In this document: piece by piece, positions 1-9,222 of the stretch
How the letters are laid out: each line of letters opens with the position of its first letter
Position numbering within the stretch: position 1 is the stretch's first letter
Position numbers and translations under genes: made by a program
Assembly (NCBI GenBank): GCA_011526165.1
Contig: WYAY01000204.1
Location: 1 to 46,659 of the forward strand
DNA: 46,659 bases
From: Sulfuritalea sp.
Lineage (GTDB): Bacteria > Pseudomonadota > Gammaproteobacteria > Burkholderiales > Rhodocyclaceae
Direction of reading: 5' to 3'
Notes under the pieces: generated by a model
What the model saw: only the letters and a program-made list of their open reading frames with translations
The model's database searches: none
Told to the model about the DNA's origin: nothing

Positions 1-314
1 TCGATGGTGCCGATGCGGGCGAAGCGCTGCAGCCGCTCCTCGATCGGCTCGTCGCGCAGTTTCCTCTGCAGGCCGAGGAAGGCCGTGAGGCCGCCGCAGA
101 CGTCGATTACCGAGGAGATCACGCCGCCGTGCAGGTTGCCGCGCATGAAATTGCCGACCAGCTCGGGCCGCATGGCGAAGCGCAGCACCGGGCTCTCGCC
201 GGCAAGGGAAACGACGTCGAGGCCGAGCACCTTGTTGAAGGGGATCTTCTCGGCGAAGACCTCGTGTATCGAGGCCAGCAACTTCGCTTCGCCGTCCTTG
301 GCGTGATGAGGCAT
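1..314 (-). CDS. Hotdog-fold thioesterase (PaaI/YiiD-C type), 3' end outside window
   Basis: Partial gene: about 104 residues are visible and the C-terminus lies beyond the left edge. The ATG at 312-314 (reverse strand) is preceded by GAGGAA at a normal spacing, inside the end of the gap after trpS. Residues 59-75 read GNLHGGVISSVIDVCGG. The HGG at 62-64 starts the long central helix that shapes the active site in PaaI-like hotdog thioesterases, which hydrolyse acyl-CoA esters. It follows trpS by 7 bases and probably belongs to the same transcript. The substrate cannot be told from sequence. The fold call is fairly firm; the enzyme activity is inferred from the family. Confidence 0.75.
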   Translation of the reverse strand, partial: MPHHAKDGEAKLLASIHEVFAEKIPFNKVLGLDVVSLAGESPVLRFAMRPELVGNFMRGNLHGGVISSVIDVCGGLTAFLGLQRKLRDEPIEERLQRFARIGTI

Positions 315-321
315 GGCTTCC

Positions 322-1524
322 TCAGGCGTAATTCAGGCCCATGGCCGCGCGCACATCGCGCATGGTCTCGGCGGCGAGCTTCCCCGCCCTCTCGCAGCCG
401 TCGGCGATGATATTGCGCACCAGGGCGGGATCGTCGATGTAGGCCTGCGCCCGCTCGTGCATCGGCTCCTGCTCCTTCAGCACGGCGTCGATCACCGGGT
501 GCTTGCATTCGATGCAGCCGATGCCGGCGCTGCGGCAGCCCTGCTGCACCCACTGCTTGGTGCCCTCGTCCGAATAGACGAGATGGAACTGCCACACCGG
601 ACACTTGTCGGGGTCGCCCGCATCGGTGCGGCGCACCCGCGCCGGATCGGTCTGCATGGTGCGGATCTTCCTGGTGACCGAGTCGGCGCTCTCGCGCAGC
701 GAGATGGTGTTGTTGTAGGACTTCGACATCTTGTGGCCGTCCAGCCCGGGCATCTTCGCCGCCTCGGTGAGCAGTGCGTCCGGCTCGACCAGGATCATCT
801 TGCTCGTTCCCTCGAGGAAGCCGAACAGGCGCTCGCGGTCTTCCATCGGCAGGTTTTGCACCTCCTCGATCAGGACGCGGGCACGTTGCAGCGCCTGGTG
901 GTCGCCCTCCTGCTGGAAGCGCGTGCGCAGCGCCTCGTATTCACCGGCGCGCTTGGCGCCGAGCAGCTTCATGGCGACGCGCGACTTGGCCTCGAAGTCC
1001 GGCTCGCGGCCGTAGAGATGGTTGAAGCGGCGGGCGATCTCGCGCGAGAACTCGATGTGCGGCACCTGGTCCTCGCCCACCGGCACACGGTTGGCGCGGT
1101 AGATCAGGATGTCGGCCGCCTGCAGCAGCGGGTAGCCGAGGAAGCCGTAGGTGGACAGATCCTTGTGCTCCATCTTTTCCTGCTGGTCCTTGTAGGTCGG
1201 CACGCGCTCGAGCCAGCCGAGCGGCGTCATCATCGACAGCAGCAGGTGCAGTTCGGCATGCTCCGGCACGCGGGACTGGATGAACAGGATGGCCTGCGCC
1301 GGATCGACGCCGGCGGCGAGCCAGTCGATGACCATCTCCCGGGTGTTGTCCACGATGGTGCCCGGCTCGTCGTAGGTGGTGGTCAGGGCATGCCAGTCGG
1401 CGACGAAGAACAGGCAGGGGTACTCGTTCTGCAGCTTGACCCAGTTTTTCAGGACGCCGTGGTAGTGGCCGAGGTGGAGGCGCCCGGTTGGGCGCATGCC
1501 GGAAAGGACTCTTTCTGCGTACAT
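322..1524 (-). CDS. trpS: Tryptophanyl-tRNA synthetase
   Basis: Cytoplasmic class I aminoacyl-tRNA synthetase that charges tRNA-Trp with tryptophan using ATP. The 400-residue product has the HIGH-type box HLGH at 17-20 (within GMRPTGRLHLGHYHG) and KMSKS at 265-269. It is longer than the roughly 330-residue E. coli type. Extra material is visible as a charged segment at about residues 190-240 ahead of KMSKS, and as a cysteine-containing stretch (GCRSAGIGCIECKHPV) in the C-terminal half. It sits in a reverse-strand train (hydrolase, PHP, YciO-like, M50 protease, trpS, thioesterase) with gaps of 7-40 bases, which suggests one operon. Identity is secure. Confidence 0.97.
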   Translation of the reverse strand: MYAERVLSGMRPTGRLHLGHYHGVLKNWVKLQNEYPCLFFVADWHALTTTYDEPGTIVDNTREMVIDWLAAGVDPAQAILFIQSRVPEHAELHLLLSMMTPLGWLERVPTYKDQQEKMEHKDLSTYGFLGYPLLQAADILIYRANRVPVGEDQVPHIEFSREIARRFNHLYGREPDFEAKSRVAMKLLGAKRAGEYEALRTRFQQEGDHQALQRARVLIEEVQNLPMEDRERLFGFLEGTSKMILVEPDALLTEAAKMPGLDGHKMSKSYNNTISLRESADSVTRKIRTMQTDPARVRRTDAGDPDKCPVWQFHLVYSDEGTKQWVQQGCRSAGIGCIECKHPVIDAVLKEQEPMHERAQAYIDDPALVRNIIADGCERAGKLAAETMRDVRAAMGLNYA

Positions 1525-1534
1525 GATTGTTGCT

Positions 1535-2194
1535 CTATAGCTGGAAAATGGCGGCCAGCAAATGGCGGAATCCCACCATCAGCGGCCAGAGGATGATGCC
1601 GAGTATATCGGTGAACAGCAGCACCAGCAGGATGGCCAAGCCGTAGGGTTCGATTTTCGAGAACTGCCAGGCCATGCGGTGGGGCAGCAGGCTGACGGCG
1701 ATGCGCCCGCCGTCGAGCGGCGGGATGGGCAGCAGGTTGAGCAGCATCAGCACGGCGTTGATCTCGATGCCGGCCAGCCCCATCTTGACCATCGGCACGG
1801 TATACAGGTTCTCCGGCGCGACGCTGGCCAGCTTCAGCAGCGCTGCCCAGCCGATCGCCATCAGCAGGTTGGTGCCCGGACCGGCCGCCGCCACCCAGAG
1901 CATGTCCTTCTTCGGGTTGCGCAGGCGGGTGAAATCCACTGGCACCGGCTTGGCCCAGCCGAACAGCATGGCGCTGCCGCCGATCAATTTGCTCGCCGCC
2001 AGGATCGCCCCCGGCACCAGGATGGTGCCGACCGGATCGACATGGCGCAACGGGTTCAGACTGATGCGCCCCGCCAGATAGGCGGTCGGGTCGCCGAAAT
2101 GACGCGCCACGTAACCATGTGCGGCTTCGTGCAGGGTGATGGCGAGGAGGACCGGAATGGCGTAGATCGCCAGGGTCTGGATCAGGCTGTCCAT
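1535..2194 (-). CDS. Site-2 protease family (M50) membrane metalloprotease
   Basis: A 219-residue integral membrane zinc protease. The zinc motif HEAAH is at residues 22-26 in the first membrane segment. The second motif, N153 to DGG 161-163 (NLLPIPPLDGG), supplies the third metal ligand in the S2P family. Several hydrophobic segments follow, including about 184-208. It belongs to the small single-domain M50B branch without a PDZ domain, which is commonly found next to trpS in betaproteobacteria. The substrate is unknown. It sits 10 bases upstream of trpS and 40 bases after the YciO-like gene, so co-transcription is likely. Confidence 0.9.
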   Translation of the reverse strand: MDSLIQTLAIYAIPVLLAITLHEAAHGYVARHFGDPTAYLAGRISLNPLRHVDPVGTILVPGAILAASKLIGGSAMLFGWAKPVPVDFTRLRNPKKDMLWVAAAGPGTNLLMAIGWAALLKLASVAPENLYTVPMVKMGLAGIEINAVLMLLNLLPIPPLDGGRIAVSLLPHRMAWQFSKIEPYGLAILLVLLFTDILGIILWPLMVGFRHLLAAIFQL

Positions 2195-2234
2195 GTCGGG
2201 GCGTTTGGATAAGCCGGCAATTCTACCAGAGCGG

Positions 2235-2861
2235 CTATCCCAGCCCGAGGGGTTGCAGCGCGCCCAACCCGGCGCGCACCAGTACCGGCACCGGGCCGGT
2301 CAGATCGACCACCGTGGTCATCTCCAGGCCGCAGGAGCCGGCCTCGATGACGAGGTCGATGCACTTTTCCAGGCGGTCGCGGATTTCCCCGGCATCGTTG
2401 AGCGGCTGTTCCTCGCCCGGCAGGCTCAGCGTGGAGGTCAGCATCGGCTCGTCGAGTTCCTCCAGCAATGCCAGGGGCACGGGATGAGCGGGAATGCGCA
2501 GGCCGATGGTCTTGCGCTTCGGATGCAGGATGCGCCGCGGCAGTTCCTTGGTGCCTTCGAGGATGAAGGTGTAGCTGCCCGGCGTGGTCGCCTTGAGCAG
2601 GCGGAACTGGGCGTTGTCCACCCGCGCATAGGTGGCGATCTCCGACAGGTCGCGGCACATCAGGGTGAAGTGGTGGCGTTCGTCCACCTCGCGGATGGCG
2701 CGGATGCGCGCCACGGCATCGGCATCGCCGACGCGGCAGCCGAGCGAATACGCGGCATCGGTCGGAAAGGCGGCGACCCCGCCGGCGCGCAGGATCTCTG
2801 CCGCCTGGCGGATCAGCCGTGGCTGCGGTTGCTCGGGGTGGACGGAAAAATACTGCGCCAT
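2235..2861 (-). CDS. YciO/Sua5/YrdC-type (threonylcarbamoyl-AMP synthase family) protein
   Basis: A 208-residue single-domain protein of the YrdC/Sua5 superfamily. AFPTDAAYSLGC near residues 31-42 is the nucleotide-binding start of the domain; the central PGSYTFILEGT and a C-terminal TGPVPVLVRAGLG are also family-like. Members either make threonylcarbamoyl-AMP for the tRNA t6A modification (TsaC) or are the less defined YciO paralogues. Length and the neighbouring PHP and M50 genes favour the YciO branch, so a role in t6A is not assumed. It starts 7 bases after the PHP gene stop, within the same reverse-strand train. Confidence 0.85.
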   Translation of the reverse strand: MAQYFSVHPEQPQPRLIRQAAEILRAGGVAAFPTDAAYSLGCRVGDADAVARIRAIREVDERHHFTLMCRDLSEIATYARVDNAQFRLLKATTPGSYTFILEGTKELPRRILHPKRKTIGLRIPAHPVPLALLEELDEPMLTSTLSLPGEEQPLNDAGEIRDRLEKCIDLVIEAGSCGLEMTTVVDLTGPVPVLVRAGLGALQPLGLG

Positions 2862-2868
2862 GGCGAAA

Positions 2869-3702
2869 TCAGACGAGATCGTGCCAGATCGGTACGAGGT
2901 CGTCCGGCAGCGGCGGCGTCATGCCGAGATCAGCGTAGCTTTCGCCCGGACCGTGGAAATCCGAGGCAACCGAGGCCTTCAGGCCGAAATGCCGCGCCAG
3001 GCGGGCGCATTCCTTCACTTCCTCAGGAGAATGCGCGCCGCAGGCCACCTCGATGCCCTGGCCGCCGCAGTCCTTGAATTCGCCGAGGAACACGCGCAGG
3101 TCGTCGCGGCTGACGCGGTAGCGCAACGGATGTGCCAGCACCGCCACGCCGCCGGCGTTGCCGATCCAGCGCAGCGCATCCTCCACCGACGCCCACTCGT
3201 GCGGCACGTAGCCGGGCTTGCCCTTGGCCAGATAATGGTCGAACACGCTTTTCACGTCGGGCGAGATCTTCCGCTCGACGAGAAAGCGGGCGAAGTGGGC
3301 GCGGCTGATGATCGAGGCCTTCTCGGCATAGCGCGCCGCGCCCTCGTAGGCGCCGCGGATGCCGGCCTTTTCCAGTTCGGCGGCGATGCGGTGCGCGCGG
3401 CCGTCGCGGCCGTCGCGGATTCCCTTCAGCCCGGCGACCAGCGCGGGATATGCAGGGTCGATGCCCAGGCCGACGACGTGGAAGCTGGCGTCGTCGCGCC
3501 AGGACACCGAGATCTCGCTGCCGTCGAGGAAGCGCAGGCCGCGCTCCTCGGCGACGGCGCGCGCCTCGGCCAGGCCGGCGACCTCGTCATGGTCGGTCAG
3601 CGACCAGAGCTCGAGGCCGCGGTCGGCGGCGCGGCGCGCCACCTCCGCCGGCGACAGCAGACCGTCGGAGACGTTGGAATGACAGTGCAGGTCGGCTTTC
3701 AT
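2869..3702 (-). CDS. PHP-domain phosphoesterase (RNase AM / nucleoside bisphosphate phosphatase type)
   Basis: A 277-residue PHP-domain hydrolase. The N-terminus DLHCHSNVSDG gives metal-binding His6 and His8, DHDE at 37-40 gives further ligands, and later HPLRYR and SDFHG supply the rest of the polynuclear metal site. The closest known family is YciV/RNase AM, which removes short 5' ends and dephosphorylates 3',5'-nucleoside bisphosphates; this link is family knowledge, not shown here. The gene is 9 bases downstream of the alpha/beta hydrolase and 7 bases upstream of the YciO-like gene, as is common for the pair in proteobacteria. Confidence 0.88.
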   Translation of the reverse strand: MKADLHCHSNVSDGLLSPAEVARRAADRGLELWSLTDHDEVAGLAEARAVAEERGLRFLDGSEISVSWRDDASFHVVGLGIDPAYPALVAGLKGIRDGRDGRAHRIAAELEKAGIRGAYEGAARYAEKASIISRAHFARFLVERKISPDVKSVFDHYLAKGKPGYVPHEWASVEDALRWIGNAGGVAVLAHPLRYRVSRDDLRVFLGEFKDCGGQGIEVACGAHSPEEVKECARLARHFGLKASVASDFHGPGESYADLGMTPPLPDDLVPIWHDLV

Positions 3703-3711
3703 GGAACGATC

Positions 3712-4575
3712 TTACCCGAGGAACTGCTCAACCACCTGCGCCAGCCGCTGCGGCTGGTCGTGTTGCAGCATGTGACCGCAGTCGTCCAGGACGACTTCGC
3801 GCAGGCGGGCGAAGCTGGCCAGCCGCGCAGCGTAGTCCTCGCTTCGTCCGGCGAACTCCTTGTACAGGTGCGAGTCGCGCGCCACCACCCAGAGCACCGG
3901 GGCCGTCACCGCGCGCCAGCAGGCTTTGGCCTCCTCGAAGCGATAGAGCACCGGATTGATGACGCGGTGCCAGGGATCGGCGGCATAGCCGAAACGCCCG
4001 TCGGGCCGCCGCTGCGAGAAGTTGGCCGCCAGGAATTCGGCCTGCGCCTGCGTCAGGCGCGGATTGTCGCGCATCAGCCGCGTCGCGAACTCATCCAGGT
4101 CGGCGTAGTCGCGCAGCGTGGCGCCGGCCTTGTCCTGGTCGAGCCACTTCGCGTAGCGCCCCGGCGCCTGCGCCGGCTCGGTGGAATGCAGGCCGAAGCC
4201 CTCGAGGATCGCCAGCTTGGCTACGCGCGCGGGGCGTGCGCCGGCATACAGCCCGGCGACATTGCCGCCCATGCTGTGGCCGGCCAGGCGCACCGGCTCG
4301 TCCGGCGCGTAATGGTCGAGCAGTCGCTCGAGATCCGCGAGGTAGTCGGGAAACCAGTAGGGGCCGTTCAGCCATTCCGACAGACCGAAGCCGCGCCAGT
4401 CGGGGGCGATGACGCGCCAGTCGCGCGCAAAGGCGTCGACGAGAAACTGGAACGAGGCCGAGCAATCCATCCAGCCGTGCAGCAGGAACAGCTTCGGCGC
4501 ACCGGCCGGCCCCCACAGGCGCACATGGCTTTTCAGGCCGCGGATCGTCAGGAATTCGGAAGTGCTTGATTTCAT
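3712..4575 (-). CDS. Alpha/beta hydrolase
   Basis: A 287-residue alpha/beta-hydrolase. The oxyanion-hole motif HGW is at 33-35, the nucleophile elbow GHSMGG puts Ser at 101, and the C-terminal DDCGHMLQHDQP supplies the catalytic His. The ATG at 4573-4575 (MKSSTSEFL) is chosen because the frame stays open to 4776, but that extension runs antisense through the glycine riboswitch and its product is cysteine/arginine-rich with no family resemblance. The substrate is unknown. It is the first gene of the reverse-strand train and is divergent from the gcv operon. Confidence 0.85.
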   Translation of the reverse strand: MKSSTSEFLTIRGLKSHVRLWGPAGAPKLFLLHGWMDCSASFQFLVDAFARDWRVIAPDWRGFGLSEWLNGPYWFPDYLADLERLLDHYAPDEPVRLAGHSMGGNVAGLYAGARPARVAKLAILEGFGLHSTEPAQAPGRYAKWLDQDKAGATLRDYADLDEFATRLMRDNPRLTQAQAEFLAANFSQRRPDGRFGYAADPWHRVINPVLYRFEEAKACWRAVTAPVLWVVARDSHLYKEFAGRSEDYAARLASFARLREVVLDDCGHMLQHDQPQRLAQVVEQFLG

Positions 4576-4605
4576 AAGTCGCGAATCATAACCGATGAAT
4601 CTTTC

Positions 4606-4634
4606 TTGATTCCGCTGTAGCCGCAGGCTATAGT
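4606..4634 (+). promoter_or_regulatory. Sigma70-type promoter of the gcv operon
   Basis: TTGATT at 4606-4611 and TATAGT at 4629-4634 are separated by 17 bases, close to the sigma70 consensus. Transcription would begin near 4641, just before the first glycine aptamer. The promoter lies in the divergent gap between the hydrolase and gcvT. Confidence 0.7.
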
Positions 4635-4643
4635 CGCTGCGCT

Positions 4644-4843
4644 CGCGCGGGAGAGAGCGGCAATTGAAACAAGGCCGCCGCCGAAGGCGCAACACCCGGA
4701 ACCGCTCAGGCAAAAGGGCCGCGCGAGAGCAGGAACACTCTGGAGAGCGATGGCATAAGATAAATGCGCCATCCACCGAAGGGGCACGTCGTCACTGTCA
4801 GGCAACTGAGGACGGCAATCTCTCAGGTACAAGGGACAGAGGG
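4644..4843 (+). ncRNA. Tandem glycine riboswitch
   Basis: Two consecutive glycine aptamers in the leader of gcvT. Aptamer 1 shows GGGAGAGA, CCGAAGGCGCAA, CTCAGGCAAAAGG and ACTCTGGAGAG. Aptamer 2 shows CACCGAAGGGGCA, TCTCAGGTACAAGG and GACAGAGGGG. The order and spacing match the known tandem glycine riboswitch that senses glycine and switches on the glycine cleavage operon. An intrinsic terminator overlaps its 3' end, so control by transcription attenuation is the natural reading: glycine binding should permit read-through into gcvT. Confidence 0.95.
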
Positions 4844-4870
4844 GTGAAGCGAAACGCTTCGCCCCTTTTT
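4841..4870 (+). terminator. Intrinsic terminator, expression platform of the glycine riboswitch
   Basis: An 11-base-pair stem (GGGGTGAAGCG with CGCTTCGCCCC, one G-T wobble) with loop AAA at 4852-4854, followed by TTTTT at 4866-4870. The 5' arm begins at the end of aptamer 2 (GAGGGG), so aptamer closure and terminator formation can compete. Confidence 0.9.
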
Positions 4871-4913
4871 CATTGCGCGAAAGAACTCGAATAACGCAAC
4901 CCAAGTACCTGAC

Positions 4914-5981
4914 ATGGCCAAACAAACTCTACTGTACGCAACCCACGTCCGCCTCGGCGGCAAGCTGGTCGATTTCGCCGGCTGGGACATGCCGTTGCAT
5001 TACGGCTCCCAGGTCGAGGAGCACCACCAGGTGCGCCGCGATGCCGGCATGTTCGACGTCTCCCACATGCTTTGCCTGGACCTCGAGGGCGCCGGCGCCC
5101 ACGACCTGCTGCACAAGCTGATCGCCAACAACGTCGACAAGCTGACCGTGCCGGGCCGCGCGCTCTACTCCTGCATGCTCAACCCGCAGGGCGGCGTCAT
5201 CGACGACCTCATCGTTTACTTTTTCCGCACGGACTTCTACCGCGTCGTCGTCAATGCCGGCACCGCCGACAAGGACCTCGCCTGGATCAGGCAGCATGCC
5301 GGCAGCGTCGCAGTGAAGCCGCGCCGCGACCTCGCCATGATCGCCGTGCAGGGGCCAAACGCCCGCGCCAAGGCCTGGGCCGCCCTGCCCGGCTCGGAAG
5401 CTGCCAGCGCTGAACTGAAGCCCTTCCACGCCGCCTGGTTCGGCGACGCCCTGATCGCAAGAACAGGCTACACCGGCGAGGACGGCTTCGAACTGATGAT
5501 CCCCGCCGAACGTGCCGAGGCGACCTGGAACGCGCTACTCGACGCCGGCGTGAAACCCGCCGGCCTCGGCGCACGCGACACGCTGCGCCTCGAAGCGGGC
5601 ATGCCCCTGTATGGCCAGGACATGGACGAGCAGACTTCTCCGCTGGCGGCGGGACTGGGGTGGACGGTCGACCTCGCCGCGCCGCGCGACTTCATCGGAA
5701 AGTCAGTCCTGGCGGGACGGCGGCCGGAGAAGCAGACGCTCGGCCTGCTGCTGGAAGACCGCGGCGTGCTGCGCGCCCACCAGAAAGTATTCGCCGCGCA
5801 GGGCGAAGGCGAGATCACCAGCGGCACCTTCTCGCCGACCATGAACCGTTCGATCGCCCTGGCGCGACTGCCCGCGGGCGTCGCCGTCGGCGACGCCGTC
5901 GAGGTGGAGATTCGTGACAAGCGCCTGAAGGCGACGGTGGTCAAGCCGCCCTTTGTGCGCAACGGAAAAGTCCTGGTTTAA
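4914..5981 (+). CDS. gcvT: Glycine cleavage system T protein (aminomethyltransferase)
   Basis: A 355-residue aminomethyltransferase. It takes the aminomethyl group from lipoyl-GcvH, releases ammonia and passes the methylene unit to tetrahydrofolate. The N-terminus ([17 protein letters not shown], then [10 protein letters not shown]) and the C-terminal segment with [16 protein letters not shown] are typical of GcvT. It is the first gene behind the glycine riboswitch; gcvH starts 17 bases after its stop. A copy of a dispersed 25-bp repeat lies inside the gene at 5699-5723 and encodes KSVLAGRR (residues 263-270). The upstream Shine-Dalgarno sequence is weak. Confidence 0.96.
   Translation: MAKQTLLYATHVRLGGKLVDFAGWDMPLHYGSQVEEHHQVRRDAGMFDVSHMLCLDLEGAGAHDLLHKLIANNVDKLTVPGRALYSCMLNPQGGVIDDLIVYFFRTDFYRVVVNAGTADKDLAWIRQHAGSVAVKPRRDLAMIAVQGPNARAKAWAALPGSEAASAELKPFHAAWFGDALIARTGYTGEDGFELMIPAERAEATWNALLDAGVKPAGLGARDTLRLEAGMPLYGQDMDEQTSPLAAGLGWTVDLAAPRDFIGKSVLAGRRPEKQTLGLLLEDRGVLRAHQKVFAAQGEGEITSGTFSPTMNRSIALARLPAGVAVGDAVEVEIRDKRLKATVVKPPFVRNGKVLV
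5699..5723 (+). repeat. Dispersed 25-bp repeat, copy 1 (inside gcvT)
   Basis: AAAGTCAGT followed by CCTGGCGGGACGGCGG. It keeps the GTCC(N5)GGAC palindrome with a changed loop. Within gcvT it is read AAG-TCA-GTC, the same frame as copy 2. Confidence 0.7.
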
Positions 5982-5998
5982 CTACATTGGAGAAGAAC

Positions 5999-6382
5999 AT
6001 GAATATCCCCGCCGACCTGAAATACGCCAAGTCCCACGAGTGGGCGCGCCTCGCCGACGACGGCCTCGTCACCATCGGCATCACCGACCACGCGCAGGAA
6101 GCGCTCGGCGACATCGTCTTCCTCGAACTGCCCGCAGTCGGCCGCAAGGTGAAGGCCGGCGAGGAATGCGCCGTGGTGGAATCGGTGAAGGCCGCCTCCG
6201 ACATCTACGCGCCGATCGCCGGCGAGGTGGTGGCCGCCAACCAGGCTGCCGCCGACGCGCCGGAATCGGTGAACCAGGACGCCTACGCCGCCTGGCTGTT
6301 CAAGCTGAAGCCGGACAACGCCGCCGACCTGGACGGCCTGCTCGACGCCGCCGCCTACGCCAAGGTCGCCGCGGAAGAATAA
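5999..6382 (+). CDS. gcvH: Glycine cleavage system H protein (lipoyl carrier)
   Basis: A 127-residue lipoyl-carrier protein that shuttles the aminomethyl group between GcvP, GcvT and the L protein. The lipoylation site is Lys64 in VVESVKAAS. The ATG at 5999 is chosen over the in-frame TTG at 5987 because GGAGAA at 5989-5994 is well placed as a ribosome-binding site for it. The family length is about 125-130 residues, so the protein is complete. It lies 17 bases after gcvT and 2 bases before gcvP. Confidence 0.97.
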   Translation: MNIPADLKYAKSHEWARLADDGLVTIGITDHAQEALGDIVFLELPAVGRKVKAGEECAVVESVKAASDIYAPIAGEVVAANQAAADAPESVNQDAYAAWLFKLKPDNAADLDGLLDAAAYAKVAAEE

Positions 6383-6384
6383 CC

Positions 6385-9222
6385 ATGTCGCACACGCCCC
6401 TCTCCGCGCTCGAGCAGCGCGACGAGTTCATCGCCCGCCACATCGGCCCCGACGCCGCCGAGACCGCCGCCATGCTGGCTGCGGTTGGCGCATCCAGCCT
6501 CGACGAACTGATCGGCAAGACGGTGCCCGCGTCCATCCGCCTGGCGCAGCCCCTGCCGCTCGCCGGCCCGCTGCGCGAGCACGAGGCGCTGGCGAAGCTG
6601 AAGGCCATCGCCGCGAAGAACATCGTCAGGAAATCGCTCATCGGCCTCGGCTACTACGACACGCTCCTGCCCAAGGTGATCCTGCGCAACCTGCTGGAGA
6701 ACCCCGGCTGGTACACCGCCTACACGCCCTACCAAGCTGAGATCGCCCAGGGCCGGCTGGAAGCCCTGCTCAACTGGCAGCAGATGGTGATCGACCTCAC
6801 CGGCATGGCGCTGGCCAACGCCTCGCTGCTGGACGAGGCCACCGCCGCGGCGGAAGCCATGACCATGGCGCGGCGCGCCTCGAAGTCGAAGTCCAATGCC
6901 TTCTTCATCGACGCCGCCTGCTTCCCGCAGACCATCGACGTGGTGAAGACGCGCGCGGCTTATTTCGGCTTCGAGCTGGTCGTCGGCCCCGCCGCCGATG
7001 CGATAAAGCACGAGGCCTTCGGCGCCCTGCTGCAGTACCCGAACGCCGACGGCGAGTGCCCCGACCTGACCGACGTCATCGCCAAGCTGAAAGTCAGCGG
7101 CTGCATCACGGCGGTGGCGAGCGACCTGATGGCCCTGGTGCTGCTGAAATCGCCCGGCGCCATAGGCGCCGACATCGCGCTCGGCTCGGCCCAGCGCTTC
7201 GGCGTGCCGATGGGCTACGGCGGCCCGCATGCCGCCTTCTTCGCCTGCCGCGACGAGCACAAGCGCGCCGTGCCGGGCCGCATCATCGGCGTCTCGGTCG
7301 ATGCGCGCGGCAAGCGCGCCCTGCGCATGGCGCTGCAGACGCGCGAGCAGCACATCCGCCGCGAGAAGGCCAACTCCAACATCTGCACTTCGCAAGTGCT
7401 GCTGGCCAACATCGCCGGCATGTACGCCGTGTATCACGGCCCGCAGGGGCTGAAGACCATCGCCGGCCGCATCCACCGCCTCGCCGGCATCCTCGCCGAA
7501 GGGCTGAAGGCCGCCGGGGTGAAGGTGCAGACGCAGGCGTACTTCGACACCCTCCTCGCCGAGACCAAGGCGGAGGTGCCCGGCTACAACCTGCGCATCG
7601 TCGCCGAAGGCGTGCGCGGCATCTCGCTCGACGAGAAGACCACGCGCGCGGATGTCGCCGCGATCCTCAAGGCCGTCACGGGAAAAGACGCCGACATCGA
7701 CAAGCTGGACGCCGAGGCAGCAGCAAACGACCCGCTCGCTGCACTGATGCGCTCCGACGCCATCCTCGCCCACCCGGTGTTCAACAGCCACCACACCGAG
7801 CACGGCATGCTGCGCTACCTGAAGAAGCTGCAGAACCGCGACCTGGCGATGGACCACTCCATGATCTCGCTCGGCTCGTGCACCATGAAGCTGAACGCCG
7901 CCAGCGAGATGATCCCGGTCACCTGGCCGGAGTTCGCCGACCTGCATCCCTTTGCCCCGGCCGAGCAGGCCGCAGGCTATGCCGAGATGATCGGCGGGCT
8001 GGCCGACAGGCTGAAGGCCATCACCGGCTTCGACGCCATCTGCATGCAGCCCAACTCCGGCGCGCAGGGCGAGTACGCCGGCCTGGTGTCCATCCGCCGC
8101 TACCAGGCAGCGCAGGGCGAAGGCCACCGCAACATCTGCCTGATCCCGAAGTCGGCGCACGGCACCAACCCGGCCACGGCGCAGATGTGCGGCCTGCAGG
8201 TGGTGGTGGTGGATTGCGACGACAGCGGCAACGTCGACGTCGCCGACCTCAAGGCCAAGGCGGAACAACACGCGGCCAGCCTCTCCTGCCTGATGATCAC
8301 CTACCCGTCCACCCACGGCGTCTTCGAGGAGGCGGTAAAGGAGATCTGCGCGATCGTGCACGCCAATGGCGGCCAGGTGTACATGGACGGTGCCAACCTC
8401 AACGCCCAGGTCGGCCTGACCAGCCCGGCCGAGATCGGCGCCGACGTCAGCCACATGAACCTGCACAAGACCTTCGCCATCCCGCACGGCGGCGGCGGGC
8501 CGGGCATGGGACCGATCGGACTGAAGGCCCACCTCGCCCCCCACGCACCGGGCCATCTGCTTGCGGCGGATCGCGTCGGCGCGCAGGGGGCAGTCAGCGC
8601 GGCGCCCTTCGGCTCGGCCTCCATCCTGCCCATCTCCTGGATGTACATCGCCCTGCTCGGCGCCGAAGGCCTGACGCGCGCAACGAAATACGCCATCCTC
8701 AACGCCAACTACGTCGCCGCGCGCCTGAAGGAGCACTACCCGGTGCTCTACACCGGCAGGAACGGCCGCGTCGCCCACGAATGCATCCTCGACATCCGCG
8801 CCATCAAGTCGGCGACCGGCATCGCCGAGATCGACATCGCCAAGCGCCTGATGGACTACGGCTTCCACGCGCCGACGGTGAGCTTCCCGGTGGCCGGCAC
8901 CATCATGGTCGAGCCGACCGAGTCGGAATCGAAGGGCGAGCTGGACCGCTTCATTGCCGCCCTGATCGCCATCCGCGAGGAGATCCGCAAGGTCGAGCGC
9001 GGGGAGTGGCCGGCGGAGGACAACCCGGTGAAGCGCGCCCCGCACACGCAAGCCGACCTCGCCGAGGCCGAATGGGACCGCCCCTACACGCGCCAAGAAG
9101 CCGTGTTCCCGCTGCCCTGGGTGGCGGAGAACAAGTTCTGGCCCTCGGTGAACCGCATCGACGACGTGTACGGCGACCGCAACCTGTTCTGTACCTGCCC
9201 GCCGCTGGAGGAATACCAATGA
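6385..9222 (+). CDS. gcvP: Glycine dehydrogenase (decarboxylating), P protein
   Basis: A 945-residue single-chain P protein, PLP-dependent. It decarboxylates glycine and transfers the aminomethyl residue to lipoyl-GcvH. The N-terminal half has the substrate-domain segment RHIGPDAAE and [16 protein letters not shown]. The C-terminal half has the PLP lysine at 695 in [17 protein letters not shown]. The start at 6385 (MSHTPLSAL) follows the gcvH stop by 2 bases; the frame is open further upstream but that part overlaps gcvH out of frame. The length matches the fused type found in proteobacteria rather than the split P1/P2 type. Its stop overlaps the next gene's start (ATGA). Confidence 0.97.
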   Translation: MSHTPLSALEQRDEFIARHIGPDAAETAAMLAAVGASSLDELIGKTVPASIRLAQPLPLAGPLREHEALAKLKAIAAKNIVRKSLIGLGYYDTLLPKVILRNLLENPGWYTAYTPYQAEIAQGRLEALLNWQQMVIDLTGMALANASLLDEATAAAEAMTMARRASKSKSNAFFIDAACFPQTIDVVKTRAAYFGFELVVGPAADAIKHEAFGALLQYPNADGECPDLTDVIAKLKVSGCITAVASDLMALVLLKSPGAIGADIALGSAQRFGVPMGYGGPHAAFFACRDEHKRAVPGRIIGVSVDARGKRALRMALQTREQHIRREKANSNICTSQVLLANIAGMYAVYHGPQGLKTIAGRIHRLAGILAEGLKAAGVKVQTQAYFDTLLAETKAEVPGYNLRIVAEGVRGISLDEKTTRADVAAILKAVTGKDADIDKLDAEAAANDPLAALMRSDAILAHPVFNSHHTEHGMLRYLKKLQNRDLAMDHSMISLGSCTMKLNAASEMIPVTWPEFADLHPFAPAEQAAGYAEMIGGLADRLKAITGFDAICMQPNSGAQGEYAGLVSIRRYQAAQGEGHRNICLIPKSAHGTNPATAQMCGLQVVVVDCDDSGNVDVADLKAKAEQHAASLSCLMITYPSTHGVFEEAVKEICAIVHANGGQVYMDGANLNAQVGLTSPAEIGADVSHMNLHKTFAIPHGGGGPGMGPIGLKAHLAPHAPGHLLAADRVGAQGAVSAAPFGSASILPISWMYIALLGAEGLTRATKYAILNANYVAARLKEHYPVLYTGRNGRVAHECILDIRAIKSATGIAEIDIAKRLMDYGFHAPTVSFPVAGTIMVEPTESESKGELDRFIAALIAIREEIRKVERGEWPAEDNPVKRAPHTQADLAEAEWDRPYTRQEAVFPLPWVAENKFWPSVNRIDDVYGDRNLFCTCPPLEEYQ

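Noticed and set aside
2632..4569. A 645-codon forward open frame opposite the PHP and hydrolase genes
   Set aside because: It spans two genes with clear catalytic motifs on the other strand and shows only arginine/alanine-rich low-complexity sequence.
4576..4776. N-terminal extension of the alpha/beta hydrolase
   Set aside because: It runs antisense through the glycine riboswitch and gives a cysteine/arginine-rich sequence outside the hydrolase fold; the ATG at 4575 fits the family.
7091..7115. A weak match to the dispersed repeat in gcvP
   Set aside because: The central part, including the GTCC/GGAC palindrome, does not match; resemblance is limited to the two ends.
6355..9219. A 954-codon open frame on the reverse strand opposite gcvP
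   Set aside because: It is the antisense shadow of a GC-rich, strongly codon-biased gene. Its translation is rich in G, V, H, D and Q with no family pattern, while the forward frame is unmistakably GcvP.
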